Shown here: one piece after another, positions 56,895 to 64,000 of the stretch
Layout: every line of letters begins with the position of its first letter
How positions within the stretch are numbered: position 1 is the first letter of the stretch
Assembly: GCF_003003035.1 (NCBI RefSeq)
Contig: NZ_PVTS01000006.1
Location: 234,977-298,976, forward strand
Reading direction: 5' to 3'
DNA: 64,000 nt
Source: Marinilabilia salmonicolor
GTDB lineage: Bacteria; Bacteroidota; Bacteroidia; Bacteroidales; Marinilabiliaceae
Translations under genes and position numbers: made by a program
Notes under the pieces: generated by a model
What the model saw: only the letters and a program-made list of their open reading frames with translations
Databases searched by the model: none
What the model was told of the DNA's origin: nothing

Positions 56895-58379
56895 CTATTT
56901 TAAAAGTTTATTTAATTGTTGTTTCCAGTCTTCGTAATGTTCATTCACTTTATCTCTGTCGGCATCAGGCTTAATAACCTCGAGGCGTGTAAGATTATCG
57001 AAAGCTTCTTTGGGACTCTTCCAGATTCCGGCACCTACAGCAGCACCACGGGCAGCTCCCAATGAGCCATCAGTGTCATACAACTCAATGGTTGCATTGG
57101 CCAGGTTGGCAAGTGTCTGACGGAAAAGAGGGCTCAGGAACATATTGGCCTTTCCGGCTCGAATAACTTTTGTATCTACTCCCATATCGCCCATAATATC
57201 CATTCCATACCTGAAAGAAAATGCAATTCCTTCCTGTCCGGCTCTCAACAGGTGTGCCTGTTTATGAATATTGAAATTAAGTCCTTTAAGAACAGCTCCG
57301 GGGTTCACATCTTCCAAAACCCGTTCGGCACCATTTCCGAAAGGGAAAAACCGCAATCCTTCAGCTCCAACCGGTGCCTGCATTGCCACCTCATTAATTT
57401 GAGGATAATCCAGTTCTTTTGCGGTGTTCTGACGCAACCATGCATTGAGAATACCGGTTCCGTTGATACAAAGCAAAATTCCCAGACGACGCTGATCTGC
57501 AGTATGATTCACATGAGCAAATGTATTCACTCTCGATTTGGGGTCGGGAGCCAACCGGTCACTCACTCCGTAAACCACACCTGAAGTTCCCGCAGTGGCA
57601 GCAACCTCACCAGGCTCAAGCACGTTCAACGAGAAAGCATTGTTTGGTTGATCTCCAGCTCTGTATGCCACTGGAATACCAGCAGGAAGCCCCAGTTCAG
57701 AAGCCACTGTGGAGGTCAACTCTCCCTGAGGGGCAAAAGTCCCAACCTGTTCGGGTAAGAGCCCTTCATCAAATCCAAAATATTGGAGCAACTCTTTGGA
57801 GATGGAGTCTGACTGAAAATCCACAAATATTCCTTCAGACAACCCTGAGAGCGTAGTTGTTTTCTTTCCGGTGAGCCGATAGGCAATATAATCACCCGGA
57901 AGCATAATCTTATCAATCTTTTGATAAACTTCAGGCTCATTTTCCTTAACCCACTTCAATTTCGCAGCAGTAAAATTACCGGGAGAATTGAGCAAATGAT
58001 TCAAAGACCATTCCTCACCCAGCGTCTTAAATGCCTCACGACCATAATCAACAGCCCTGCTGTCACACCAGATAATGGATGGCCGAACTACGTTTCCATC
58101 TTTATCCAGGGCAACCAGCCCATGCATCTGGTAGGTAATACCAATGGCTTTAATATCAGACACCTCAATATTTGCGGTGTCCAAAACTTCTTTAAGCGCA
58201 TTTTTAATATTTTCCCACCAATCTTCGGGTGCCTGTTCAGCCCATTCAGCCTGCGGAACCGAAATGGCCATCTCAGTTTTTGGATAAAACGCCGAGGCGG
58301 CACTGGTACCTTTTTCTATATCCAGCAGACTTACTTTAACTGATGAACTCCCTATGTCAAAACCAAGTGTGTACTTCAT
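56895..58379 (-). CDS. xylB: Xylulokinase (FGGY family)
   Basis: A 494-residue sugar kinase phosphorylating D-xylulose. FGGY motifs: FDIGSSSVKVSLLD at the N-terminus, GITYQMHGLVALDKDGNVVRPSIIWCD, DYIAYRLTGKKTT, and GSLGAARGAAVGAG near the end. First gene of the xylBA operon, 68 bp downstream of xylR. The motif TCTGTTCTGGT occurs 11 bp before its start and also directly before the xylR start. Confidence 0.95.
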   Translation of the reverse strand: MKYTLGFDIGSSSVKVSLLDIEKGTSAASAFYPKTEMAISVPQAEWAEQAPEDWWENIKNALKEVLDTANIEVSDIKAIGITYQMHGLVALDKDGNVVRPSIIWCDSRAVDYGREAFKTLGEEWSLNHLLNSPGNFTAAKLKWVKENEPEVYQKIDKIMLPGDYIAYRLTGKKTTTLSGLSEGIFVDFQSDSISKELLQYFGFDEGLLPEQVGTFAPQGELTSTVASELGLPAGIPVAYRAGDQPNNAFSLNVLEPGEVAATAGTSGVVYGVSDRLAPDPKSRVNTFAHVNHTADQRRLGILLCINGTGILNAWLRQNTAKELDYPQINEVAMQAPVGAEGLRFFPFGNGAERVLEDVNPGAVLKGLNFNIHKQAHLLRAGQEGIAFSFRYGMDIMGDMGVDTKVIRAGKANMFLSPLFRQTLANLANATIELYDTDGSLGAARGAAVGAGIWKSPKEAFDNLTRLEVIKPDADRDKVNEHYEDWKQQLNKLLK

Positions 58380-58389
58380 TTTACTCTGT

Positions 58390-58400
58390 TCTGTTCTGGT
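58390..58400. promoter_or_regulatory. Candidate XylR operator upstream of xylB
   Basis: TCTGTTCTGGT on the plus strand (ACCAGAACAGA in gene sense), identical to the 11-mer just before xylR. It is a partial repeat (TCTGTTCTGTT overlaps it). Not seen before other genes I checked. Confidence 0.35.
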
Positions 58401-58447
58401 TAGATATTAATATAAATTCTTCAAACTCTATTTGTTATTTTTCATTG

Positions 58448-59461
58448 TTACAAAGATTCCCGGATACGTAAAGTTGTAGGTATGCAGAGTCGCATTGGTT
58501 CATCATTGGCAACAAATTCGGCAGCTCTTCTTCCCATTTCTGCAAAGTCGGTGGACAAGACTGTTATTCCTTTGTAGATGAACTTTTTCATCGGGGTTTC
58601 ATTGTATGAAACAAATCCTACATCCTGTCCAGGTTCCAGATTTTTCTCCCGCGTTTGTTCCAAAAAACGACCAAGAATCCGGTCACTTACACTAATATAA
58701 GCAACACCTTTCTTAATATCAAATAAATCACTGTTTTTTAAGACATCATATTTGACATGATGCTTTTTACAAAACTTAATAAAATAATTGACTGATTCGT
58801 AGGGGTGGTTGGTATATTCAGGATACACAAACTCAAAGTGATCGTATTTTTTGATCAGATGAAGGGCCTTTTCAAACTCTTCAAACAGTGGTCGTCCAAA
58901 ATCCTGATAAAGAATATTGCTTTCCGGAGTAGAATAAAGATTCCAGTCAATAAGCAAAAGTTTATCCTGGGGAATGACTCCAAGAATATCCTGCATCGAT
59001 GGGTCATCAAATGGCATTACCACATATTTGGCATACTTCCCGATGCTTTCCTCAATCTGCTTTTTGAAAACATCCGGTTTATAATGGTGAAAATGAACAT
59101 CCGCAATAACATTCTTGGGCAAATTTTTAAAAAAGGAATCATACAATACTTCCTTATAAGCCTTAAAAGTATCGAGAAACAAAAACACCCTCCGGATCTC
59201 TTTTGCTATAAAGTAACCTTTATTCGGGACACTTTCGATAACTCCCTGCTCTTTTAATAAAGAATAAGCCTTAAAAACGGTATCTCTGGACAGCGTGTAT
59301 TCTTTACAAACCTGATTTACCGATGGCAAATGGTCACCAATACTAAGCTTTTTTTCCGAAATTGCATTGTTTACGGACTCTACCAATTGACGAAATTTCG
59401 GGACATCCGAAGTGCTATCAATCAGGAACTTAAAGTCATTTATTTTGTTATTTTCAGCCAT
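58448..59461 (-). CDS. xylR: XylR-type regulator (GntR HTH + LacI-like sugar-binding domain)
   Basis: A 337-residue regulator. The N-terminal GntR winged helix (about residues 10-85): FRQLVESVNNAISEKKL, IGDHLPSVNQVCKEY, LSRDTVFKAYSLLKEQGVIES. The rest is a periplasmic-binding-type effector domain (FLDTFKAYKEVLYDSF, PFDDPSMQDILG, VGFVSYNETPMKKF, TTLRIRESL). It heads the xylose cluster and presumably represses xylBA until xylose or a derivative binds, as for XylR regulators in other Bacteroidota. It probably autoregulates: the shared 11-mer sits directly before its start. Confidence 0.88.
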   Translation of the reverse strand: MAENNKINDFKFLIDSTSDVPKFRQLVESVNNAISEKKLSIGDHLPSVNQVCKEYTLSRDTVFKAYSLLKEQGVIESVPNKGYFIAKEIRRVFLFLDTFKAYKEVLYDSFFKNLPKNVIADVHFHHYKPDVFKKQIEESIGKYAKYVVMPFDDPSMQDILGVIPQDKLLLIDWNLYSTPESNILYQDFGRPLFEEFEKALHLIKKYDHFEFVYPEYTNHPYESVNYFIKFCKKHHVKYDVLKNSDLFDIKKGVAYISVSDRILGRFLEQTREKNLEPGQDVGFVSYNETPMKKFIYKGITVLSTDFAEMGRRAAEFVANDEPMRLCIPTTLRIRESL

Positions 59462-59472
59462 TCTGTTCTGGT
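59462..59472. promoter_or_regulatory. Candidate XylR operator at the xylR start
   Basis: Second copy of TCTGTTCTGGT, adjacent to the xylR ATG, lying in the 5' leader downstream of the -7 box. Confidence 0.35.
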
Positions 59473-59484
59473 ATGTGGACAGTG

Positions 59485-59492
59485 CAAATATA
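59485..59492 (-). promoter_or_regulatory. Candidate -7 box of xylR
   Basis: Minus-strand TATATTTG, 23 bp before the xylR ATG. Confidence 0.5.
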
Positions 59493-59624
59493 GTTTATTT
59501 ATAATTACGACCATAAAATGTTCAATAAAAAAATTCCACACACCGGGACATCAATCACTAAAATACTGGTCTAAAAATAATTAGCTCACATATTTTTTTT
59601 CTTGAGTTGACATAAGCTTTATTT

Positions 59625-59774
59625 AGTGTCTGTCCATAAAGTCCAACTTCTGCGTTGTTGCTCAAAACCTAAATCCACAAATACATTAGAATTCTGCAGT
59701 TTAGATTTTTAACACGCTTTGAATTTGACCTTTCTAGTTCAAGCATGGGAAAAACGCTTAGTTTATGGAAGACT
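59625..59774. mobile_element. Inverted-repeat hairpin element, copy E
   Basis: 150 bp, closest to copy B. Left end AGTGTCTGTCCATAAAG is intact; the right end GTTTATGGAAGACT has lost bases. The inner stem AAAACCTAAA with TTTAGATTTT carries one mismatch, so this copy seems to be decaying. It lies between xylR and the helicase leader. Confidence 0.72.
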
Positions 59775-59843
59775 TTATTTGACAGGTTTGGTTAAATATC
59801 ATTAATAAAAAGACTCCAAGGGCAATAAAACAAATAAAGAGAC

Positions 59844-60298
59844 TACATTTGCATCGGTTTTGGAAGAAATTCAAGTAAACAAAGAAACTTCTGAAACAGG
59901 TCGCTCAAGTTGTTTATTCAATCAACTGGATCCTGAAAGGGTCAGATATTGAAGTTACAATTGCCCGGCCTCCCGGACAAAACGATAGAACATCCAATCG
60001 TCCGGCTTTTTACTTCACGTTAATTCAACCAAAAAAGATGGGCGGTTGTGAAAGCGTGAAACTCATTACTGGGAACACGTTTCTTTTTTGGTTGTAAGCA
60101 TTTCCGCAAATTCTATCAAAGAAACATTTTGGGATTTTAAAGGTACCGTCAGGCTTTATCTGTCGTATCGGAATATGTCTGATGAACACCCTTTCGGACA
60201 TTATGGAATTTTATTATGTCATTTTCCAGCAAGACAAGTATTTGGGTCCATCTTACAAAATGTATATCACCAAAAAGGTGATTTCTAATTTATCATTT
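59844..60298 (+). promoter_or_regulatory. Long structured 5' leader of the DEAD-box helicase gene
   Basis: A TACATTTG box at 59844-59851 would give a leader of about 440 nt. It holds two terminator-like hairpins: CCGGAC (59973-59978) with GTCCGG (60000-60005), then CTTTTT; and GAAAGCGTG (60050-60058) with CACGTTTC (60076-60083), then TTTTTT. A 12 bp alternative stem, CAACCAAAAAAG (60026-60037) with CTTTTTTGGTTG (60083-60094), would sequester the second T-run. No credible gene lies in it. This fits cold-shock or attenuation control. Confidence 0.5.
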
Positions 60299-61918
60299 AT
60301 GATTACATTTAAAGAAACAGGGTTAAAGCCCGAAATTTTAAAATCTCTGGATGAGATGGGATTTGAAACACCAACCCCCATTCAGGCAGAGACCATTCCT
60401 TACATTTTAGACTCCACCAACGATCTGATTGCTCTGGCACAAACAGGAACGGGAAAAACCGCAGCTTTCGGACTACCTGTTCTCAACAAAATCGAGATCA
60501 ACAAGAAAGAGATACAAAGCATCGTTCTTTGTCCTACCAGAGAATTGTGCCTGCAGATAACCAGTGACCTGCACAAATTCAGCAACAATATCGATATTAC
60601 AGTAGTGCCGGTTTACGGAGGAGAACCAATATATCGCCAGCTCGGAGCACTCAAAAAGGGCTGTCATATGGTTGTAGGTACTCCCGGACGGGTAAACGAC
60701 CTCATCAACAGAGAGAAACTGGATTTATCTTCTGTTCGCTTTCTGATTTTGGACGAGGCCGATGAAATGCTGAAAATGGGATTTAAAGATGAGATGGATG
60801 CCATTCTTGCTCAAACACCTGCTATGAAGCAAACACTGCTCTTCTCAGCAACCATGCCACCTGATATCGCTTCTTTGACCGGAAGATATATGAACACTCC
60901 TCATAAAATCAGCGTAACCAGTCAAAACAAAACAGCGGAGAACATCGACCACAAATATATGGTCACCTCTCCTCCCACCCTCTATCCAGCACTGCGTCGA
61001 TTTGCTGATATGCATTCCGACATATACAGCATTGTTTTTTGTCGCACCCGTCAGGAAACAAAAGACATTGCTGACAAACTGATTGCAGACGGCTACAATG
61101 CTGATTCACTGCACGGAGACCTGTCACAGGGCCAAAGAGACCTGGTAATGGGACGGTTTCGCAAAAAACACCTGCAGATTCTCGTAGCTACGGATGTCGC
61201 CGCCAGAGGCCTGGATGTCACAGAGTTGACACACGTCATCCACTACCATCTTCCGGATGATCCGGAAAATTATGTTCACCGAAGCGGCAGAACCGGAAGA
61301 GCGGGAAAATCAGGTATATCAATGGCCATAATCACTCCGGGAGAGCAACGAAAAATAAAGATGTTGGAGCGGCAGGTCAAAACAAACTTTACCAAAGAAA
61401 TGGTTCCGCAGGGTAAAGAAGTGTTCAAGCGCAGATTATCCACCTACCTGGACAATGTGGCTGAGTGTGATGAACAAAAATTCCCGGTAGCTGAGTTTGA
61501 AGAGATAATCAACGAAAAGCTGGGGCACCTCAGCAAGGAAGAATTGCTGAATAAATTTATGTCCAAAGAATTTGGCCGTATTTATCAGGAATACAAAAAT
61601 TCAACCGATCTCAATTCAACCACAAGTTCATCACAAAGAAAAGGTCGTGGGCCTAAGAAAGCCGGTGCAGGAAGAAAAGGCAACCGTCTCTCCAGATTCT
61701 CCATTAACCTTGGTGAAAAGAATAACCTGCGTCCCGATTTGCTGATCAACATCATCAACAGACATACCCCGGAGTATAAAATCCGGATCGGAAAAATCGA
61801 CATTCAAAACAAACATACAGTATTTGAAGCAGACGGAAATTACGAGAAAGAATTAATCAAAGCTTTCCGAAAAGCACGTTACAAAGGAAATAACCTTTCG
61901 GTGCAGACATTTCGTTAA
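60299..61918 (+). CDS. DEAD-box RNA helicase with DbpA-type RNA-binding domain
   Basis: A 539-residue ATP-dependent RNA helicase. Q-motif GFETPTPIQ (about 21-29), Walker A AQTGTGKT (47-54), PTRELCLQ, TPGRVNDL, LDEADEML, SATMPP, then helicase domain 2 with ATDVAARGLDVTEL and HRSGRTGRAG. The C-terminus (about 465-539) is a DbpA/CsdA RNA-binding domain, after a basic linker. The ATG at 60299 gives the normal N-terminus; an in-frame ATG at 60182 adds unrelated residues. Likely roles are ribosome assembly and cold adaptation. Confidence 0.94.
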   Translation: MITFKETGLKPEILKSLDEMGFETPTPIQAETIPYILDSTNDLIALAQTGTGKTAAFGLPVLNKIEINKKEIQSIVLCPTRELCLQITSDLHKFSNNIDITVVPVYGGEPIYRQLGALKKGCHMVVGTPGRVNDLINREKLDLSSVRFLILDEADEMLKMGFKDEMDAILAQTPAMKQTLLFSATMPPDIASLTGRYMNTPHKISVTSQNKTAENIDHKYMVTSPPTLYPALRRFADMHSDIYSIVFCRTRQETKDIADKLIADGYNADSLHGDLSQGQRDLVMGRFRKKHLQILVATDVAARGLDVTELTHVIHYHLPDDPENYVHRSGRTGRAGKSGISMAIITPGEQRKIKMLERQVKTNFTKEMVPQGKEVFKRRLSTYLDNVAECDEQKFPVAEFEEIINEKLGHLSKEELLNKFMSKEFGRIYQEYKNSTDLNSTTSSSQRKGRGPKKAGAGRKGNRLSRFSINLGEKNNLRPDLLINIINRHTPEYKIRIGKIDIQNKHTVFEADGNYEKELIKAFRKARYKGNNLSVQTFR

Positions 61919-61943
61919 AACTCAATTCATCAACCTGATTAAG

Positions 61944-61979
61944 AACCGTGGTATTCTCAAGATATCACGGTTTTTTTTT
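61944..61979 (+). terminator. Terminator of the DEAD-box helicase gene
   Basis: AACCGTG (61944-61950) pairs with CACGGTT (61966-61972), followed by a long T-run. Confidence 0.9.
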
Positions 61980-61990
61980 GAGTGACACAT

Positions 61991-62066
61991 AAAAAAGAGG
62001 GCCGTCCACAAATGTTATGTAAACGGCCCTCAATTAACCAAACCTAACCCTAAACTATGAGAAAAC
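61991..62066 (-). ncRNA. Candidate small RNA 2 (minus strand, about 75 nt)
   Basis: A promoter at 62102-62072 (TTG, 20 bp, TATATTTA) points to a start near 62066. The transcript ends in a 9 bp hairpin GAGGGCCGT (62031-62023) with ACGGCCCTC (62005-61997), then six T (61996-61991). Its 5' half shares TCATAG, TTTAGG, GGTTAGG and GGTTAATT with sRNA 1, but the terminator stems differ. No protein is encoded. Confidence 0.55.
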
Positions 62067-62071
62067 TTAAT

Positions 62072-62102
62072 TAAATATAAACAAAGCTTGTTCCTATGTC
62101 AA
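62072..62102 (-). promoter_or_regulatory. Promoter of candidate small RNA 2
   Basis: Minus strand: TTG (62102-62100), 20 bp, TATATTTA (62079-62072); one base from consensus. Confidence 0.5.
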
Positions 62103-62167
62103 TAGAAAAGATGTTAAATACAAGGTCTGTTTATTTGTTCTCTTGTAATAAGTAAACAAACAAACCG

Positions 62168-62267
62168 GAAAAAAGATCAAAAGAGCAGGAAAAAATTCCT
62201 GCTCTTTCTTTACTTAACCTAATTAACCTAACCTTACCTAAACCTATGAAAAACCCCTTTGTTTTTC
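62168..62267 (-). ncRNA. Candidate small RNA 1 (minus strand, about 100 nt)
   Basis: The promoter at 62306-62274 predicts a start near 62267. The RNA begins with a possible CCCT/AGGG hairpin, then an unstructured stretch (TCATAGGTTTAGG with further AGGTTA repeats), and ends with a 12 bp perfect stem AAAGAGCAGGAA/TTCCTGCTCTTT (62207-62180) and a T-rich tail. It may be antisense to mRNA starts of the form CCTAAACCTATGAAAAA. DUF3078 readthrough could also use this terminator. Confidence 0.55.
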
Positions 62268-62273
62268 AGGGTG

Positions 62274-62306
62274 CAAATATAAGCGGAAAAAAATCTCACA
62301 AGCAAA
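62274..62306 (-). promoter_or_regulatory. Promoter of candidate small RNA 1
   Basis: Minus strand: TTTG (62306-62303), 21 bp, TATATTTG (62281-62274). Confidence 0.55.
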
Positions 62307-62348
62307 CCTTCCAAGTTAAACAAAGTTAAAGGTAACCGGACCTAATAT

Positions 62349-63869
62349 TCAGAATTTGTAATTAAATGATATACTGAGGTTTTCCCTGAATTGAACATAC
62401 TCCGATTCGTTGCTGTAATATCGCAGATATGTGGCAATACGGGTACTCAAAAAGACATTGATCTGCATATCCAGGATGAGCTCCCATTCAGCCTGAATCT
62501 GGTTATCATCCCTCATATATTCGTAGAAAAAATCCATCTTGGACCGGAGGTTAAAATCTTTTGCAATCTTACGGCTAAAACTATTCACAATGGAAGCTCC
62601 TCCCATATTATCAATCTTCTTATCCTCCGGAATTTTATACCTGGTCTGATCGAACTTTACCGTATCGGTTACAATCGTCATTTTGGAGGTAAAGGGCAAA
62701 ATCATAAGGGTAAAATTCTTTTCCTTATAATCCATACCAAGAGCCATTGTCAGATAACCGGGAGCCATAAAACCAGAGACCGGATTTTCCTTTTCGGTAT
62801 CGCTGCTTTCATAGCCATTAAAAAACTGGGTTTTAAAGTTAAGCAGTCCACTATAAAACCACTTTTTACCGGCACTCAAACCATATTTAGAGTTCAGCTC
62901 TATCAAATCGTCGTTGAACCTGGATTTTTTTTCTTCAGTATTTAATATGCCCAACTTGTGAATGATGTAACTTTCCCATTCCACATTGTTTTTTTTATAC
63001 CTGGCCTGCAACCGCAGGTCGCTCAATAACGCAACAGAATTCTCACCACCCTTCACCCAATTTTCCTGAAATGCCTGAGAAACCTGAATATTCTCTGTTC
63101 CTCCATACACCCAGGTTCGCTGAATGGCCTTTTTCTTCTCAAGTTTTCGATTGGTTTCCGGTGTATCCCATTGCAATAAACTACTGATGCTTTCATTGGC
63201 CGAGCGGTGACTGATGTACCCTTCTCCATAATAAAATCTTGGCGGATCAGGTATCTCACTCCACAATTCATCAGCAAAATCAGGCCGGTTGTATAAAGCT
63301 TTGATTGTAAGTTCGTCAGCTAGTGAACGTTCAAATCCTTTCATCAACGTATCAACCCTTGCCGGATGTCTGAGAAAGTTCTGATATTCCTGAACAGAAG
63401 GCTTTAATTGCACTGAGGTATCATAAACAAAAAGGTCATTCTCTCTCCCCTTGTACTTTAAACTCATGGCATAGGGATTGTACATGGAAGGTTTTTCCCA
63501 ATGAGGTGACAAATTCCATGGATTATGAAATCCTCTAAAAAAAACTTTTGAAAATAATCTATTGCGATCCCACTGGCGCAAAACCTGATTCCGGATAAAA
63601 TGATTCCAGTAATTTTGGGTTTTGATTTTAATTCTCCCTTTCGAAAACCATCTTTTTTCTGAATACAAGGAATCCAATTTCATCAGGCGTTGTAAAATTG
63701 CACCATTGTCCTGATCCTCTAAAGAATCAGGATTAATCATAATCCGGGATTTCTGATGATCCGGAATTACCAGATCCACCTCCACCGAATCCACGGAAAG
63801 AACCTGACTGAAACTACCGGAAGTAAAACCGACAAAAATAAAAAGAAGAAATAAAACCCGTTTTAACAT
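62349..63869 (-). CDS. DUF3078 outer-membrane beta-barrel protein
   Basis: A 506-residue exported protein. The ATG at 63869 gives a signal peptide (MLKRVLFLLFIFVGFTSGSF, cleaved near FSQ); a 30-residue upstream extension has no signal character. The C-terminal half is the DUF3078 beta-barrel: VYGGTENIQVSQAFQENWVKGGENS, KKWFYSGLLNFKTQFFNGY, and alternating strands to the terminal aromatic SISFNYKF, typical of outer-membrane proteins. The N-terminal half (about 25-220) is a soluble region with many Tyr and Arg residues. Function unknown. Confidence 0.87.
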   Translation of the reverse strand: MLKRVLFLLFIFVGFTSGSFSQVLSVDSVEVDLVIPDHQKSRIMINPDSLEDQDNGAILQRLMKLDSLYSEKRWFSKGRIKIKTQNYWNHFIRNQVLRQWDRNRLFSKVFFRGFHNPWNLSPHWEKPSMYNPYAMSLKYKGRENDLFVYDTSVQLKPSVQEYQNFLRHPARVDTLMKGFERSLADELTIKALYNRPDFADELWSEIPDPPRFYYGEGYISHRSANESISSLLQWDTPETNRKLEKKKAIQRTWVYGGTENIQVSQAFQENWVKGGENSVALLSDLRLQARYKKNNVEWESYIIHKLGILNTEEKKSRFNDDLIELNSKYGLSAGKKWFYSGLLNFKTQFFNGYESSDTEKENPVSGFMAPGYLTMALGMDYKEKNFTLMILPFTSKMTIVTDTVKFDQTRYKIPEDKKIDNMGGASIVNSFSRKIAKDFNLRSKMDFFYEYMRDDNQIQAEWELILDMQINVFLSTRIATYLRYYSNESEYVQFRENLSISFNYKF

Positions 63870-64000
63870 GCTGTTCAAAATTCTGGCTGTAAAAATAATG
63901 GTTTTTAACCCAACTTGCAAACATGCATCCATAAAAAGCTGTTTGACAGCATGATACACTTTGTATTTTTACATTTGGGTCACCACTTTTGTTTTTCTGA

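Noticed and set aside
59880..60096. A possible protein frame inside the helicase leader
   Set aside because: About 70 codons are open, but there is no ATG, no promoter in register and no recognised domain; strong hairpins there suit RNA function better.
60182..60298. A 39-residue N-terminal extension of the DEAD-box helicase
   Set aside because: The extension is not similar to family N-termini and would cover the structured leader; the ATG at 60299 gives the normal beginning.

Overview
This 64 kb window has the features of a Bacteroidota chromosome, most likely a marine or salt-tolerant member of the Bacteroidales/Marinilabiliales. The evidence is repeated -7 boxes of the form TAnnTTTG (several with TTG or TTTG about 18-21 bp upstream), weak Shine-Dalgarno sites, and family content: DPP IV, a DUF3078 outer-membrane protein, a split 5'-nucleotidase, a KDO8P-type DAHP synthase fused to chorismate mutase, and a GntR/LacI-type XylR. 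Salt tolerance is inferred from a lysine 2,3-aminomutase plus beta-lysine acetyltransferase pair, which makes the osmolyte N-epsilon-acetyl-beta-lysine. There is no rRNA, tRNA, prophage, intact insertion sequence or CRISPR array.

Layout. 1-6.8 kb: the 5' part of a Dna2-like nuclease/helicase gene, DPP IV, an OFA-type MFS carrier, a cold-shock-type RRM protein and a YhcH-family protein. 7.3-11.6 kb: osmolyte genes ablA-ablB, a heptamer repeat, an SSS symporter and a MarR regulator. 11.6-18 kb: WalJ-like MBL hydrolase, B3/B4 protein, HAD phosphatase, and a four-gene minus-strand operon (SIS isomerase, phosphohexomutase, isochorismatase-like hydrolase, PfkB kinase). 18.1-22.4 kb: a five-gene selenium operon (mnmH, yedF, class V aminotransferase, DUF3343, selD) fit for 2-selenouridine in tRNA. 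22.5-27.3 kb: a QueF homologue without its catalytic Cys, rlmD, yaaA, a hypothetical protein and ung. 27.7-39.1 kb: split 5'-nucleotidase, Lrp regulator, MscS channel, M64 peptidase, aldo/keto reductase, ABC-F protein, and a solitary XylF-like lipoprotein divergent from a chemoreceptor.

39.3-43.5 kb: a Phe/Tyr operon (prephenate dehydratase, aminotransferase, DAHP synthase-chorismate mutase, prephenate dehydrogenase) behind a classical attenuator whose 29-residue leader peptide is packed with Phe and Tyr codons. 43.5-51.3 kb: two different MnmA paralogues, tilS, pabB, a 2-Cys peroxiredoxin, YfcE-like phosphoesterase, OsmC and an AlaX-like editing protein. 51.4-54 kb: DUF89 phosphatase and a NifX/DUF5320/DUF134 cluster. 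54-59.5 kb: xylose catabolism (xylE, xylA, xylB, xylR). 59.6-64 kb: a long structured leader before a DEAD-box helicase, two candidate tandem small RNAs, and a DUF3078 protein.

Points deserving a second look: (i) a dispersed family of 150-166 bp inverted-repeat elements (four copies plus a 44 bp remnant) whose internal hairpin arms differ in sequence between copies yet stay complementary; (ii) two paralogous candidate sRNAs at 61.99-62.27 kb, each with its own promoter and terminator; (iii) the Phe/Tyr attenuator; (iv) the Cys-less QueF; (v) the XylF-like protein paired with a chemoreceptor instead of an ABC transporter. Selenium and thiolation genes fit together: MnmA makes the 2-thiouridine that MnmH converts to 2-selenouridine using SelD's selenophosphate.
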